Shown: in pieces, positions 7,890 through 16,220 of the stretch
How positions within the stretch are numbered: position 1 is the stretch's first letter
Layout: each line of letters opens with the position of its first letter
From: Deltaproteobacteria bacterium
GTDB lineage: Bacteria > Desulfobacterota > Desulfarculia > Adiutricales > Adiutricaceae
Length of the DNA stretch: 23,082 bases
Direction of reading: 5' to 3'
NCBI GenBank assembly: GCA_031267005.1
Contig: JAIRZX010000574.1
Span: 1-23,082, forward strand
Position numbers and translations under genes: made by a program
Notes under the pieces: generated by a model
Database searches by the model: none
Told to the model about the DNA's origin: nothing
What the model saw: only the letters and a program-made list of their open reading frames with translations

Positions 7890-8813
7890 ATGACCGCCTT
7901 AGTCACCGGCGGGGCCGGCTTTATCGGCTCCCACCTGACGGAGGAACTCGCGAAAACCGGGATGAACGTCCGGGTCTTGGACGATCTGTCGTCGGGAGCC
8001 AGACGCAACCTCGCGGGCGTCATGGACCGGATAGAGTTCATCGAAGGCGACATAAGGGACATGGACGCGGTCCGGAGGGCGTCTTCGGGTTGCGGGACCG
8101 TCTTCCACCTTGCCGGTCTGGCTTCGGTGCCCATGAGCCAGGAGGCGCCCGGGCTGTGCCTGGACGTGAACGGCGCGGGGACGCTCAACGTGTTCTCGGC
8201 GGCGGCGGAAGGCGGGGCCGAGAGAATAGTTTACGCCTCCACCTCCGCCGTTTACGGGGATCTGGCGCCCCCGCACCGGGAGGACATGCTCCCCGCGCCG
8301 GACAACCCCTACGCGGCGGCGAAGCTTCTGGGGGAGCACCTGGGGCTTTTCTACCAGCGCAAGGGGCTAAGATCCGTAAGCCTGCGCTACTTCAACGTCT
8401 ACGGGCCCCGGCAGACGCCGGACGGGCCGGACTCCGGGGTGATCCCGCGCTTCGTGGCGGCGGCGCTCCGGGGCGAAAGCCCCGTCATCTACGGGGACGG
8501 CGCGCAGACGAGGGATTTCGTCCACGTGGACGACGTGGTCCGGGCCACCATGCTCGCCGCTTCTAAAAGCGGGGCCTCCGGGACTTACAACGTCGGCTCG
8601 GGGCGTCCAGTGTCCATCGCCGAGCTCGCTTTCATGTTAAAAGCGTTGCGCCCTGGCGCTTTCCGCGATCCGTCCTTCGCCCCTGAGAGGCAGGGGGACC
8701 CGGCCCGGAGCTGGGCGGACGTCTCACGGGCGGCCTCGGATCTGGACTTCAGGGCCTCCGTCCCCCTTTCCGAAGGGCTCGCCGGACTGCTCGATGGAGC
8801 CGTTTTTAAATAA
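7890..8813 (+). CDS. NAD-dependent sugar-nucleotide epimerase/dehydratase (GalE-like)
   Basis: This 307-residue protein is an extended short-chain dehydrogenase/reductase. The N terminus carries the NAD-binding TGGAGFIGSH (residues 6-15) and an acidic DDLSSG that fits binding of the adenosine ribose. The catalytic set is complete: Ser/Thr in YASTSAVYG (115-123), Tyr141 and Lys145 in YAAAK. Further family motifs are RYFNVYGPRQ (166-175) and RDFVHVDDVV (208-217). The likely reaction is C4 epimerisation of a UDP-hexose, feeding envelope polysaccharide. UDP-glucuronate epimerase or decarboxylase chemistry cannot be excluded. The ATG at 7890 is chosen because MTALVTGGAG matches family length and GGAAAAGAG precedes it closely. 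An in-frame ATG at 7869 is the alternative. The longer open frame from 7305 contains a terminator and has no family homology. Confidence 0.85.
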   Translation: MTALVTGGAGFIGSHLTEELAKTGMNVRVLDDLSSGARRNLAGVMDRIEFIEGDIRDMDAVRRASSGCGTVFHLAGLASVPMSQEAPGLCLDVNGAGTLNVFSAAAEGGAERIVYASTSAVYGDLAPPHREDMLPAPDNPYAAAKLLGEHLGLFYQRKGLRSVSLRYFNVYGPRQTPDGPDSGVIPRFVAAALRGESPVIYGDGAQTRDFVHVDDVVRATMLAASKSGASGTYNVGSGRPVSIAELAFMLKALRPGAFRDPSFAPERQGDPARSWADVSRAASDLDFRASVPLSEGLAGLLDGAVFK

Positions 8814-8902
8814 TTGGCCTTGCGTTAACCTGCATGATGGTTTATAACCACAAATGCCTCCGGCCGCTAGTTGCCTGGCGGAGTTTTCAGCCGCCCCCGC
8901 GT

Positions 8903-8932
8903 TTGACTTGTCCCGAGTTTTTGGTCTATACT
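8903..8932 (+). promoter_or_regulatory. Near-consensus sigma-70 promoter of the candidate 6S RNA
   Basis: TTGACT (8903-8908) and TATACT (8927-8932) each match consensus in five of six positions and are separated by 18 bases. The expected start is at 8938-8940. There is no credible protein gene for more than 300 bases downstream, so it most likely drives the structured RNA that follows, and perhaps pal by read-through. Confidence 0.65.
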
Positions 8933-8937
8933 GGGTT

Positions 8938-9141
8938 AAGCCTCGAGAAGCCAGCGCAGCGCGGGCTCCCGGGGGCCGGGACCGCCGCCGCCTTCCGGAG
9001 GCGCTCCGGGCCCCGGCGGCCTGGACTTTCCTTGCCTTACGTTTTGGGTTCACGGCTCTTGCCACAGCCCGGCGGAGCGATATTCGTGCCTTTTCTTCGT
9101 TATCACGCCGGAGGGGGCCGGGAGGGTCCCTTCTCGGGGTC
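8938..9141 (+). ncRNA. ssrS: Candidate 6S RNA (regulator of RNA polymerase)
   Basis: The region starts where the upstream promoter predicts. Bases 8941-8950 (CCTCGAGAAG) pair over ten positions with 9130-9139 (CTTCTCGGGG), and 8966-8972 (CTCCCGG) pairs perfectly with 9118-9124 (CCGGGAG). This gives an interrupted closing stem at the ends of a transcript of about 204 bases, the size and overall plan of 6S RNA. The 5' end order (CTCGAGA, GCGGGC, CCCGGGGGCCGG) resembles the start of E. coli 6S RNA. The 3' half has GGGTTCA (9046-9052) and ACAGCC..GGCGG (9064-9075), recalling its GGGTT-ACAGCC-GGCGG. 6S RNA mimics an open promoter and sequesters sigma-70 holoenzyme. The central bubble was not folded fully. 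The alternative is an unrelated structured RNA or a long pal leader. Confidence 0.5.
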
Positions 9142-9244
9142 GGGACCCCGCCCGGGGCCGCAGCGTTCCGCCGCGCTCCTTTCCCGGACCGGCTAAACAC
9201 GCCCGCCGCGCGCGGGCAGACGTCAGGCCTGTTGAAGGGCCGCA

Positions 9245-9270
9245 TATAATCCGTTCTTATATCTTGGAGG
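9245..9270 (+). promoter_or_regulatory. -10 box and ribosome binding site of pal
   Basis: A perfect TATAAT (9245-9250) has no convincing -35 at the usual distance. It lies 28 bases before the pal ATG, so any transcript from it has a short leader. TTGGAGG (9264-9270) is a strong Shine-Dalgarno sequence seven bases before the ATG at 9278. It rules out the in-frame TTG at 9272. Confidence 0.5.
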
Positions 9271-9277
9271 ATTGAGC

Positions 9278-9718
9278 ATGAAGAAACTTCTTTTGCTGAT
9301 GGCCGTGTTCGCCCTGGCCCTGCCCCTGGCGGGCTGCGCCAAGAGAGCCGTCGACACCGGTGGCGTGGTCGACGACGCCCTCCGCCGCGCGTTCCTAAAC
9401 GATCACGTCTATTTCGACTTCGATCGTTACAACATCCGCTCAGACCAGGTGCCCACGCTCCAGGCGAAGGCGGCCTACCTGAACGCCGTCGGCGCGTCCT
9501 CCGAGCTCCAGGGCTACGCGGACGAGCGCGGCACCGAGGCCTACAACCTCGCGCTGGGCGATCGCCGTGCCAAGAGCGCCAGGAACTACCTCATCGACCT
9601 CGGCATCAGCGGCAGCCGCCTCTACACCACTTCCTATGGTGAGAGCATGCCGGCCGATCCGGGCCACAACGAGGCCGCCTGGGCCAGGAACCGCCGCGTA
9701 GAGTTCACTCTCCGGTAG
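9278..9718 (+). CDS. pal: Peptidoglycan-associated lipoprotein Pal
   Basis: This 146-residue protein has a lipoprotein signal: MKK, a hydrophobic stretch and the lipobox LAGC with Cys20 as the acylated residue. A short linker leads to an OmpA-like peptidoglycan-binding domain (about residues 43-146). It begins HVYFDFDRYNIR and contains the diaminopimelate-binding motif GYADERGTEAYNLALGDRRA and the terminal NRRVEF. Pal anchors the outer membrane to the cell wall and works with the Tol complex in envelope constriction. Here it stands alone without tolB or tolQRA, between its own promoter and a perfect terminator, so it is monocistronic. The usual GHTDERGT is GYADERGT here. Family assignment is secure. 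Confidence 0.93.
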   Translation: MKKLLLLMAVFALALPLAGCAKRAVDTGGVVDDALRRAFLNDHVYFDFDRYNIRSDQVPTLQAKAAYLNAVGASSELQGYADERGTEAYNLALGDRRAKSARNYLIDLGISGSRLYTTSYGESMPADPGHNEAAWARNRRVEFTLR

Positions 9719-9764
9719 CCTTTGCCTCCACCCTCGACAGGTCTTCAAGCCCTCCGGGGCAGAT

Positions 9765-9798
9765 AAAAGGGCCCGTCCGCAAGGACGGGCCCTTTTTT
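9765..9798 (+). terminator. Rho-independent terminator of pal
   Basis: A perfect 14-bp stem (AAAAGGGCCCGTCC at 9765-9778, its complement at 9783-9796) with a GCAA tetraloop runs into a six-T tract (9793-9798), 46 bases after the pal stop codon. Confidence 0.95.
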
Positions 9799-9851
9799 GC
9801 GTCTCCGGCCCGCGTTAGCGCGCCAAGCGGTTCCCGGAACGGCGGGCGGCC

Positions 9852-9904
9852 GGAACCGCTACGATCTAAGAGGGGCGCCCGGAACCGCAACAATCTAAGA
9901 GGGA
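9852..9904. repeat. Direct repeat doublet, 29-bp period
   Basis: Two 24-bp copies (9852-9875 and 9881-9904) of a sequence beginning GGAACCGC and ending ATCTAAGAGGG, with a few differences, lie 29 bp apart just past the pal terminator. Confidence 0.7.
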
Positions 9905-10042
9905 CGGCCGAAGGGGGGCGGCGGCGACCCATGAGGGCAATACTGCCGCGCGCGGATACGCTCTTCCGTTTCCTTATTCTGGAAGGGAACCCGAAAAGCC
10001 GGGCTCGCCGGAAGCGGCGGCGCTTGCAGCTCCGGCGCGGAA

Positions 10043-10061
10043 TTTGACACAGAATGTCAAA
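10043..10061. promoter_or_regulatory. Operator-like inverted repeat
   Basis: TTTGACA (10043-10049) and TGTCAAA (10055-10061) form a perfect 7-bp inverted repeat around a 5-bp centre. This is the size of a small dimeric-regulator site, and the left arm is also a consensus -35 hexamer. No gene can be assigned to it and no good -10 follows, so its role is open. Confidence 0.3.
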
Positions 10062-11781
10062 AAGTCGTGTTGTATAGCAGACATTACTACGACGCTGCAT
10101 AAAGGCTCACGATAAAACAAACCGGTGAAATCTCGCTCCCAAACCGGCGGAATCTCCCTTACATACCGACGAAACATCCCGTAGCGCTTCGCCTTGCGGA
10201 CGCGGCAACCCTTAAATACAGCCGGCGGAGCCGCAGCAAATTTCCCGAAATATTCGCTTTGCTTCGAATCGCAGTAACTACTAACCACGCGTTATCGTAT
10301 TTGACAACCTGCCCGCCCGCTGCATTTCGTCGTCCACGTAAACTTTATCTCGCTCGCGCTTCCAAGTCCATATCGGGCAAATGCGGGGACTTTTCGCATC
10401 CGGGCTCCCTGCCGTGCGCAGACGGCGCGGATCCGAAACCTTCCGGCTTCCGGCCCGTCGAGGCCGGAATCGGGATACGGGCCTGCAGGTAAGGGCCTGG
10501 ACAGGTATGGGCCTGGATAAGGATCGGCAGCGCCTTGTTCTTTCGGCACGCCCTTGGCCTCACCTTACGGCGCCATCGGATCCAAGCCTAACAATTTCTT
10601 GCGCGTCGATAAGGCCCGGAAGCCTGCTCCGGCGTCTTTTCCGAGGGAACTCCGAAACTCCCCGAAATTGGCGCCCGAACCGGTTCCCGTCCATGCCCCG
10701 CCGTAGTTTTCCGAAATTGAATGCCCGGGGCCGCCAAAACTTAATCCCTCGGTCCGGGTTCCCGTGCCTTCGGCCGGGATTGGCCGCCCGGGGAGCGGCC
10801 TTTGTTTTACTTGGCCCGAGCCGGAGCGGCAGCGTTTTCCGCTGGCCTCCGCGCCTCATCTTGCGTATGAGGCTGGGGAGCACTCCCGAAAGCCAGTCAG
10901 GCGGAAGCTAATGGCCAGCGGCGACAAGGCAGGCTTTAAACGGCGGCAAGAACCGCCTGTTCGGTTCGGGACGCGCGGGCGGGGTCCGTTCGCGGCCGCC
11001 GCGCAGTTCGCTGCCGACGCGGCGTTCCCGAACGAATTCGCCGCTGTATCCCGCGGGGGGGGAGCCTTTCGCGCGGCCCGCCGATACGAGTTTCAAGGCC
11101 CTTTTTTGGAATGATCGCTCCCGAAAGACTTCGCGGTGTTCCCTGCCTCGCCGCCGCCGAACGATATTTGCGGCGTTCCAAAGGGAGCGTTGTAACCAGG
11201 CCTTCAAGCTATAGCCGCATAGTTCGCGCCCTGGGGGACATGCCCCGCCATCGGGCACGCAACGGCATCGTCCCTGCAGCAGTTGAGCGCTAAATATGCC
11301 AAATAAGCAGGTCTCGCTGCGGGACCGCGCTTCCATTCCCCGACGGGGTCCTCGAAGAGGACGGAGTCGGAGAACGAAAGACGCCGCCCCCGGGCGAAGC
11401 AAAGCCACCCTTGGAGCTTCAGGCGGGCAAGTTCGCCCGGGCCGGCCAGGTCCTTTCCGGAATGCCTATTAGCCGCGGCGGCAGCGGGATATACAGCCTG
11501 CGCTTTCCAGGCCGCCATGGCCCTATAATTTTCGTTTTGCGCTTGGCGTGATGCGCATAGCCGCAAGTCAACTTACAGCGTTTAATCCGGATAGCCTGGC
11601 GGCCGCCGCCGTGTCGGAGCTGGCGTATTGGCTGCGGCAGACGCGCCTTGGGGAAGAGAGGACGGGACAGTTCCCGGCTAGGAGATTCCGGGACTCCTCT
11701 CCCGGCGTCCGTTCGCCTCCCTTGCGGATGCCCGGCGGGGCGGGATTTCCGGAGAATTCCGCGCCATCTCGGTTTCAGCCC

Positions 11782-11839
11782 GCGGCGGCTTTCGGGCTGC
11801 CCGGCGTCCAGCGGCGGCTTTCGGGTTGCCCGGCGTCCA
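11782..11839. repeat. 29-bp tandem duplication
   Basis: Two adjacent 29-bp copies (11782-11810 and 11811-11839) start GCGGCGGCTTTCGGG and differ at one base. They lie in gene-free DNA. Confidence 0.85.
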
Positions 11840-12170
11840 AAGGAAACTGACGCCAAAGCAGACGGCCCGGCCGAGGAGGGGCTCCAGCGGCGGGACGCCC
11901 GGCCTGAATCCCAAACGGGAGGGAGGGGGCCCCCCCGCCGGACACATGCTGGCCGCCGTTCGGCGAATAACGCTTTCAGCAGGAGGGAGAGGAAGCCCGC
12001 CTTCGCCCTTAGCCGGGAACGGCGGGGTCGTTCGGCTCGGAGCCCTTCTTTCCGCCCACTTGCCTCAGACGGGCGATCTCGGCAAGCGAGCCCTGAACCA
12101 AGGTTACCCGACACGCCGGACAGGTGCAGATCCGCCAGGCCGAACCTGCCAGCCGTCCGCCCTGTCAGCC

Positions 12171-12313
12171 AGCCGCCCGCCCTGCCTGACGCCCGCCCTT
12201 GCCTGCCGCCCGCCCTGCCTGCCGCCCGCCCTGCCTGCCGCCCGCCCTGCCTGCCGCCCGCCCTGCCTGACGCCCGCCCTGCCTGCCGCCCGCCCTGCCT
12301 GACGCCCTGCCTG
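12171..12313. repeat. 16-bp tandem array
   Basis: The word GCCCGCCCT recurs at 12175, 12191, 12208, 12224, 12240, 12256, 12272 and 12288. This is a 16-bp period with one single-base slip, and a partial copy follows. The unit reads CCTGCCGCCCGCCCTG with an occasional GAC for GCC change. Sixteen is not a multiple of three, so the array does not encode a repeat peptide. Its complement carries dense GGG runs. Confidence 0.88.
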
Positions 12314-12321
12314 CATGTCCG

Positions 12322-12453
12322 TCATCCGTTAAACCGGCGTTCAAGGATGCTAGCTATTTTTGTCAGCTCCTCTCCTATTACTAAAGCACAGCAAGCTTCT
12401 TTCTCATCACATTCCGCAGAAACATCTACCCTGAATGGTTTTCCTGTTGCCAT
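12322..12453 (-). CDS. Short hypothetical ORF in an A+T-rich islet
   Basis: A 43-residue frame opens with ATG at 12451-12453 and ends TGA at 12322-12324. The peptide starts MATGKPFRVDVS and ends ASILERRFNG, with a balanced composition unlike the Arg/Pro/Ala-rich random frames around it. Its codons are A/T-ending, unlike the other genes, suggesting foreign origin. A stop lies in frame two codons upstream, and the ribosome binding site is weak (a GGAT near 12463). It could be a small protein, the tail of a lost acquired gene, or chance. I recognise no family. Confidence 0.25.
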   Translation of the reverse strand: MATGKPFRVDVSAECDEKEACCALVIGEELTKIASILERRFNG

Positions 12454-12643
12454 ACATCAATATCCACTAACCTGACGTTAATAATCCGACATTATCTCTT
12501 TAAGTCACGTAAATCACTTGCCTTTCCGTTGTAAGATTCTAAGACCCCTTCCAGCCCCAGTTCCGAGCTTAGCCGACGCTTTCCCGCAGCGGGCCTGCCG
12601 CCCTTCCGCGGGCCGCCCGAACGGTCCTTTCCCCCGCAAAAAC

Positions 12644-12672
12644 TTGTGATCCACCAATCGATCTTATAAAAT
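12644..12672 (+). promoter_or_regulatory. Likely cheA promoter
   Basis: TTGTGA (12644-12649) and TAAAAT (12667-12672) are spaced by 17 bases at the right edge of the A+T-rich islet, about 200 bases before cheA. An overlapping TATAAA (12665-12670) gives a 15-base spacer and is less likely. No sigma-28 (FliA) type site is evident. Confidence 0.5.
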
Positions 12673-12879
12673 GTAAGGACGAAACCCCGCGTCCGCCTTC
12701 GGCAAGCCAGCGCCGTGGCCGGGCAGGCGCAGGGCCGCCGAAGCTCAAGGATTCCCGGAAGGGGCGCTCTAGCCCCCCAAGACAGACACCCCAGGACGCG
12801 CCGGGAGGCAGCATTTGCCTCACGGGGTCGCGACAGGGCTGCAAGCGCCCCCGGGCGCCCGCAAGGAAGCGCAGAGCCT

Positions 12880-15066
12880 ATGCCGGAATCTGAACTTGAC
12901 GAGGGACTGCTTCAGGAGTTCATCACCGAATCCAAGGAGCTCTTGGAGGAGTTCACCTCCAGCCTCTCCGCCTTCGAGGCCGACCCCGGCAACCTGGAGC
13001 ACATAAACCCCGTCTTCAGGGCCGCGCACACGCTGAAAGGCTCCTCGGCCTTCTTCGGCCTGAACCACATCAAGGACTTCGCCCACAAGCTGGAGAACCT
13101 CCTGGACGACATCCGCCACGGGAAGCGCGAAGCCTCCCCCAAGGCGATAGAGTTCCTGTTCCTGGCCGGGAACCACCTGAAGTCCATGTTCGACAGGCTC
13201 TCCAAAGGCGACAGCTCCACGGCCCTGCTTCCCGAGGAGGCCCAGTTCCAGAACGACCTGGTCGCCTTCATAGGGGGGGAAGCGGCGGCCGTCGGCGCGG
13301 GAGGCGACTTCAAGGACGCCTGCGCCAGGATCAAGGGGCTCCTCGCCGACGCCCTGGACAACGGCACCGACCCCGACAGGCTCATCCAGGACATAACGGA
13401 CGTCGTTAACAAGCTTCCCTTGGATGACGGCAAGAAGAAGGAAGCCAAGGCCGAGCCCCGCCGCCCGGAAAGCGTCTCCTACCAGGGCGTGGACTTGAGC
13501 GGCCCGGCCATCGCGGCCTTCGACTGCCTGAGGGCGCCCGCCTTCGACCCCAAAAGCTTCGACGGCTCGATGAAGGAACTCGCCAAGGCGGTCGAGGGCA
13601 ACGGCTGGGAGCCCTTGAAGCCCGCCTTCGAGGAGGCCTCCAGCGACTTCACGGCCGTCTACGAGAGCGGGCTGGACTTCGACCCCATCCTCGCGGGGCT
13701 GGTGAAATCCAAGTTCGACTCCTTCATGGACAAGCTGGACATCGTCTACCCCGGCGCCCCGGAGCCCGAGGCGGAATCCGCTTCCCGCGCGTCCGAGGGC
13801 CCCGCCCCGGACGAGAAGGACCCCGAGAAGGCCAAGGACAGGGACAAGGAGAAGGAGAAAAGCCAGGAGCGCAAAACCATGCGCATCTCCGAGGAGAAGG
13901 TGGACGGCTTCATGAGCTACGTGGGCGAGCTCATAGTGACCGCCGAGACCTTCAACTACCTCCAGAAGACCATCGAGCAGGAGAAGGTCAACCCCAACAC
14001 CATCCGCGCCTTCAAGAACGCCAACCAGGCCTTCAGGGAGCTTTCCGACGAGCTCCAGGAGAGCTTGATGGAGATCCGCCGGGTCCCCATCAAGGGCATC
14101 CTCCAGAAGGTAAACATGATGTCGCGGGAGCTCTCCCACCAGCTGGGCAAGAAGGTGAGGGTGGTCCTGGAGGGCCAGGACGTCCAGCTCGACAAGTCAA
14201 TCGCCGAGTCCCTGGAGGCCCCCCTGGTACACGTGGTCCGCAACTCGCTGGACCACGGGGTCGAGCTCCCGGACATCCGCGAGGCGGCGGGGAAGTCCTC
14301 GGAGGGGCTCCTCCGGGTCTCCGCCTCGGCCGACAAGGAGTTCTTCTACCTGACGGTCGAGGACGACGGCCAGGGGATTAACCCCGACGTGATGCGCAAG
14401 GTGGCCGTGGACAAGGGAAGCCTCACCGAGACCCAGGCACAGGCCTTGACCGACAAGGAGGCCATAGGCCTCATCTTCGGGGCGGGCTTCTCCACCGCGA
14501 AGGAGATAACGGACGTCTCCGGCCGCGGGGTCGGCATGGACGTGGTGCGCACCAACATATCCTCCCTGAACGGCACTATCAACGTGGACTCCCAGGTCGG
14601 GACCGGGACCACCATAACCCTCAAGATCCCGCTCTCGGTCACCCTCCAGGTGATTAAGGCCCTCCACGTCCGCGTGGGCCAGGCGAACTTCATAATATCC
14701 CTGGACGAGATACTGGAGAGCCTGAGGCCCAACCCCGACGAGCTCTCCACGGTGGAGGGCCGGGGGCTCATACTGAACCGCCGCGGCCAGATAACCCCGC
14801 TCATAAAGCTCTACGAAATCTTCGATCTGGATCCCGAGCACACCGACCCGGCGGACGGGCTCCTCGTCATGGTCGAAACCCCGGCCGGCCGCTACGCCCT
14901 TCTTGTGGACGAGGTCATGGGCCAGCAGCAGGTGGTCGTAAAGGAGCTGGGCGAACAGTTCAAGCGCCTTAACTTCCTGGCCGGCTCCGCCCTTCTTGGC
15001 GACGGCGGCCTGGGCCTGGTGCTGGCGGCGGACGGCGTGGTCCGTTTGGCCTTCGGCCTCAACTAA
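12880..15066 (+). CDS. cheA: Chemotaxis sensor histidine kinase CheA
   Basis: This 728-residue protein has the CheA domain order. P1 (about residues 5-110) carries the phosphorylated His50 in AAHTLKGSS. A helical middle (about 140-290) and a charged linker follow (about 300-332, rich in DKEKEK). P3, the dimerisation helices, spans about 335-395. The P4 ATPase (about 400-590) has its N box at HVVRNSLDHG (451-460), G1 at DDGQGI (495-500), an F box near FGAGFS (533-538) and G2 at GRGVGM (548-553). P5, the CheW-like receptor-coupling domain, runs from about 592 to the end. It passes phosphate from receptor signals to CheY and CheB-type receivers. The ATG at 12880 begins exactly at P1 and has AAGGA 12 bases upstream. 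The open frame to its left, from 12715, has no homology. The segment in the P2 position does not look like a canonical CheY-binding P2. No coupled genes adjoin it. Confidence 0.95.
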   Translation: MPESELDEGLLQEFITESKELLEEFTSSLSAFEADPGNLEHINPVFRAAHTLKGSSAFFGLNHIKDFAHKLENLLDDIRHGKREASPKAIEFLFLAGNHLKSMFDRLSKGDSSTALLPEEAQFQNDLVAFIGGEAAAVGAGGDFKDACARIKGLLADALDNGTDPDRLIQDITDVVNKLPLDDGKKKEAKAEPRRPESVSYQGVDLSGPAIAAFDCLRAPAFDPKSFDGSMKELAKAVEGNGWEPLKPAFEEASSDFTAVYESGLDFDPILAGLVKSKFDSFMDKLDIVYPGAPEPEAESASRASEGPAPDEKDPEKAKDRDKEKEKSQERKTMRISEEKVDGFMSYVGELIVTAETFNYLQKTIEQEKVNPNTIRAFKNANQAFRELSDELQESLMEIRRVPIKGILQKVNMMSRELSHQLGKKVRVVLEGQDVQLDKSIAESLEAPLVHVVRNSLDHGVELPDIREAAGKSSEGLLRVSASADKEFFYLTVEDDGQGINPDVMRKVAVDKGSLTETQAQALTDKEAIGLIFGAGFSTAKEITDVSGRGVGMDVVRTNISSLNGTINVDSQVGTGTTITLKIPLSVTLQVIKALHVRVGQANFIISLDEILESLRPNPDELSTVEGRGLILNRRGQITPLIKLYEIFDLDPEHTDPADGLLVMVETPAGRYALLVDEVMGQQQVVVKELGEQFKRLNFLAGSALLGDGGLGLVLAADGVVRLAFGLN

Positions 15067-15220
15067 AAGGCCTGGCCGCCCGGCGCCCGCGGCGGCCGCC
15101 CGGCCCGGTCACGGCCCTCCGCCTAACCCGCGCCTTGAAACCGTCCCTGCACTGGCCGGCTCAAAGACGCGTCCTTACGGCCGGCCGCGGGCCCGGACGC
15201 CCCAAGGCGCCAACCGGCGC

Positions 15221-15667
15221 CTTCCCGGCCTTTGCCACCTTCTGCGGCCTTCCCGGCCTTCGTCGCCTTCTGCGGCCTTCGCGGCCTTCCCGGCCTTCTG
15301 CGGCCTTCCCGGCCTTCGTCGCCTTCTGCGGCCTTCGCGGCCTTCCCGGCCTTCTGCGGCCTTCGCGGCCTTTGCCGCCATCTGCGGCCTTCGCGGCCTT
15401 TGCCGCCATCTGCGGCCTTTGCCGCCATCTGCGGCCTTCGCCGCCTTTGCCGCCTTCGCGGCCTTCTGCGGCCTTTGCCGCCATCTGCGGCCTTTGCCGC
15501 CATCTGCGGCCTTTGCCGCCATCTGCGGCCTTCGCCGCCTTTGCCGCCTTCTGCGGCCTTCGCCGCCTTCGCGGCCTTCGCCGCCTTCGCGGCCTTCGCG
15601 GCCTTCGCGGCCTTCGCGGCCTTCGCGGCCTTCGCGGCCTTCGCGGCCTTCGCGGCTTCCCGCGGCC
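15221..15667. repeat. 9-bp minisatellite (GGCCTTCGC and variants)
   Basis: About 445 bases consist of GCGGCCTTC, GCCGCCTTT, GCCGCCATCT and TTCCCGGCC variants. From about 15591 to 15656 the units are perfect copies of GGCCTTCGC in an uninterrupted run. The 9-bp unit leaves every frame open, producing AAF, PSR and LRG runs on the plus strand and KAA runs on the minus strand. Longer 12- and 15-bp steps in the left part shift frame repeatedly. The gradient from mixed to perfect units suggests recent expansion at the right end. Confidence 0.9.
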
Positions 15668-15992
15668 CCTGATGCCTCCTTTTCCTTCCGCTTCCTTTCG
15701 CCAGGAGGGCTTTACGCCGCCCCGGGCCGCCCGAGCTTCCGCGAATCCGGTTGCCGGCCGTGTTCATGCCCGAACATTTGGGTCGTCACCCTTGCCTGGC
15801 AAGAATCGCCCAGGCGGCCCGTTTGGCCTCCGGCGGAGGGCCTGGAGACCTTTTCCCGGCGACCGGCCCCGGCCCAAGCCCGCCGCCGGACCCGCTCCCG
15901 GTTCCGATCCGGAAACCGTTCCCCCCTTCTGGCTCCGCTTCTAGCTCCTGTCCTGTCCGGCCTGGCCCCGCTTCTAGCTCCTGTCCGGCCAG

Positions 15993-16065
15993 GCTCCGGA
16001 CTCCTAATCAGGCCCCGCTCCGGGCTCCTAATCCGGACCCAGCTCCGGGCTCCTAATCCGGACCC
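15993..16065. repeat. 24-bp direct repeats upstream of cheD
   Basis: Three adjacent copies (15993-16016, 16017-16041 and 16042-16065) of a unit containing CTCCTAATCCGGACCC are followed by a decayed fourth. They end about 155 bases before the cheD start. Confidence 0.8.
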
Positions 16066-16220
16066 GGCTCCGGCCCCCGTTACGGGATTCGGCTCCGGAC
16101 GCCGATCTTTGCCCGGCTCCGGCCGCCAAGACCCTCCGGCAAACGCCCGGCCGGACGAAAACCCTGATCCGGCGACGGGGCCGACTGCCTCCGGGCCCGC
16201 CGGGAAAAAGACATTCCTAT

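Larger units (their letters stand above)
9799..12321. other. About 2.5 kb without a convincing gene
   Basis: Open frames exist on both strands but show no domain, no conserved frame usage and no good start context. They look like the random open frames expected at high G+C. The stretch contains a 29-bp doublet at 9852-9904, a less G+C-rich part around 10040-10330 with a small inverted repeat, a 29-bp tandem duplication at 11782-11839 and a 16-bp array at 12171-12313. A minus-strand frame at 9974-10288 (GTG start, 104 codons) has codon usage unlike the other genes here and is unsupported. Confidence 0.4.
15067..16220. other. Repeat-filled spacer between cheA and cheD
   Basis: More than 1.1 kb separates two chemotaxis genes on the same strand, with no credible gene. 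It holds the 9-bp minisatellite (15221-15667) and a 24-bp repeat group (15993-16065). A doublet of CGCTTCTAGCTCCTGTCC is also present around 15935-15990. A G+C-rich inverted repeat just after the cheA stop has no T run. Confidence 0.45.

Noticed and set aside
10255..10285. tRNA T-arm-like sequence (GCTTCGAATCGC)
   Set aside because: No acceptor stem, anticodon arm or CCA-adjacent end can be assembled around it.
9974..10288. Minus-strand 104-codon frame
   Set aside because: It has no recognised domain or clear ribosome binding site, and its last third is Ala/Gly-rich filler. The slightly unusual codon use follows the lower G+C of the stretch.
11648..12475. Plus-strand 275-codon frame
   Set aside because: It is Arg/Pro/Ala-rich and runs through the 16-bp array, where copies shift frame, then into an unrelated A+T-rich islet.
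15123..15767. Minus-strand frame with long KAA repeats, resembling histone H1-like or AlgP-type proteins
   Set aside because: The KAA run is a by-product of the 9-bp minisatellite. Equivalent runs appear in other frames, the frame changes character where repeat steps shift, and there is no conserved start or domain.
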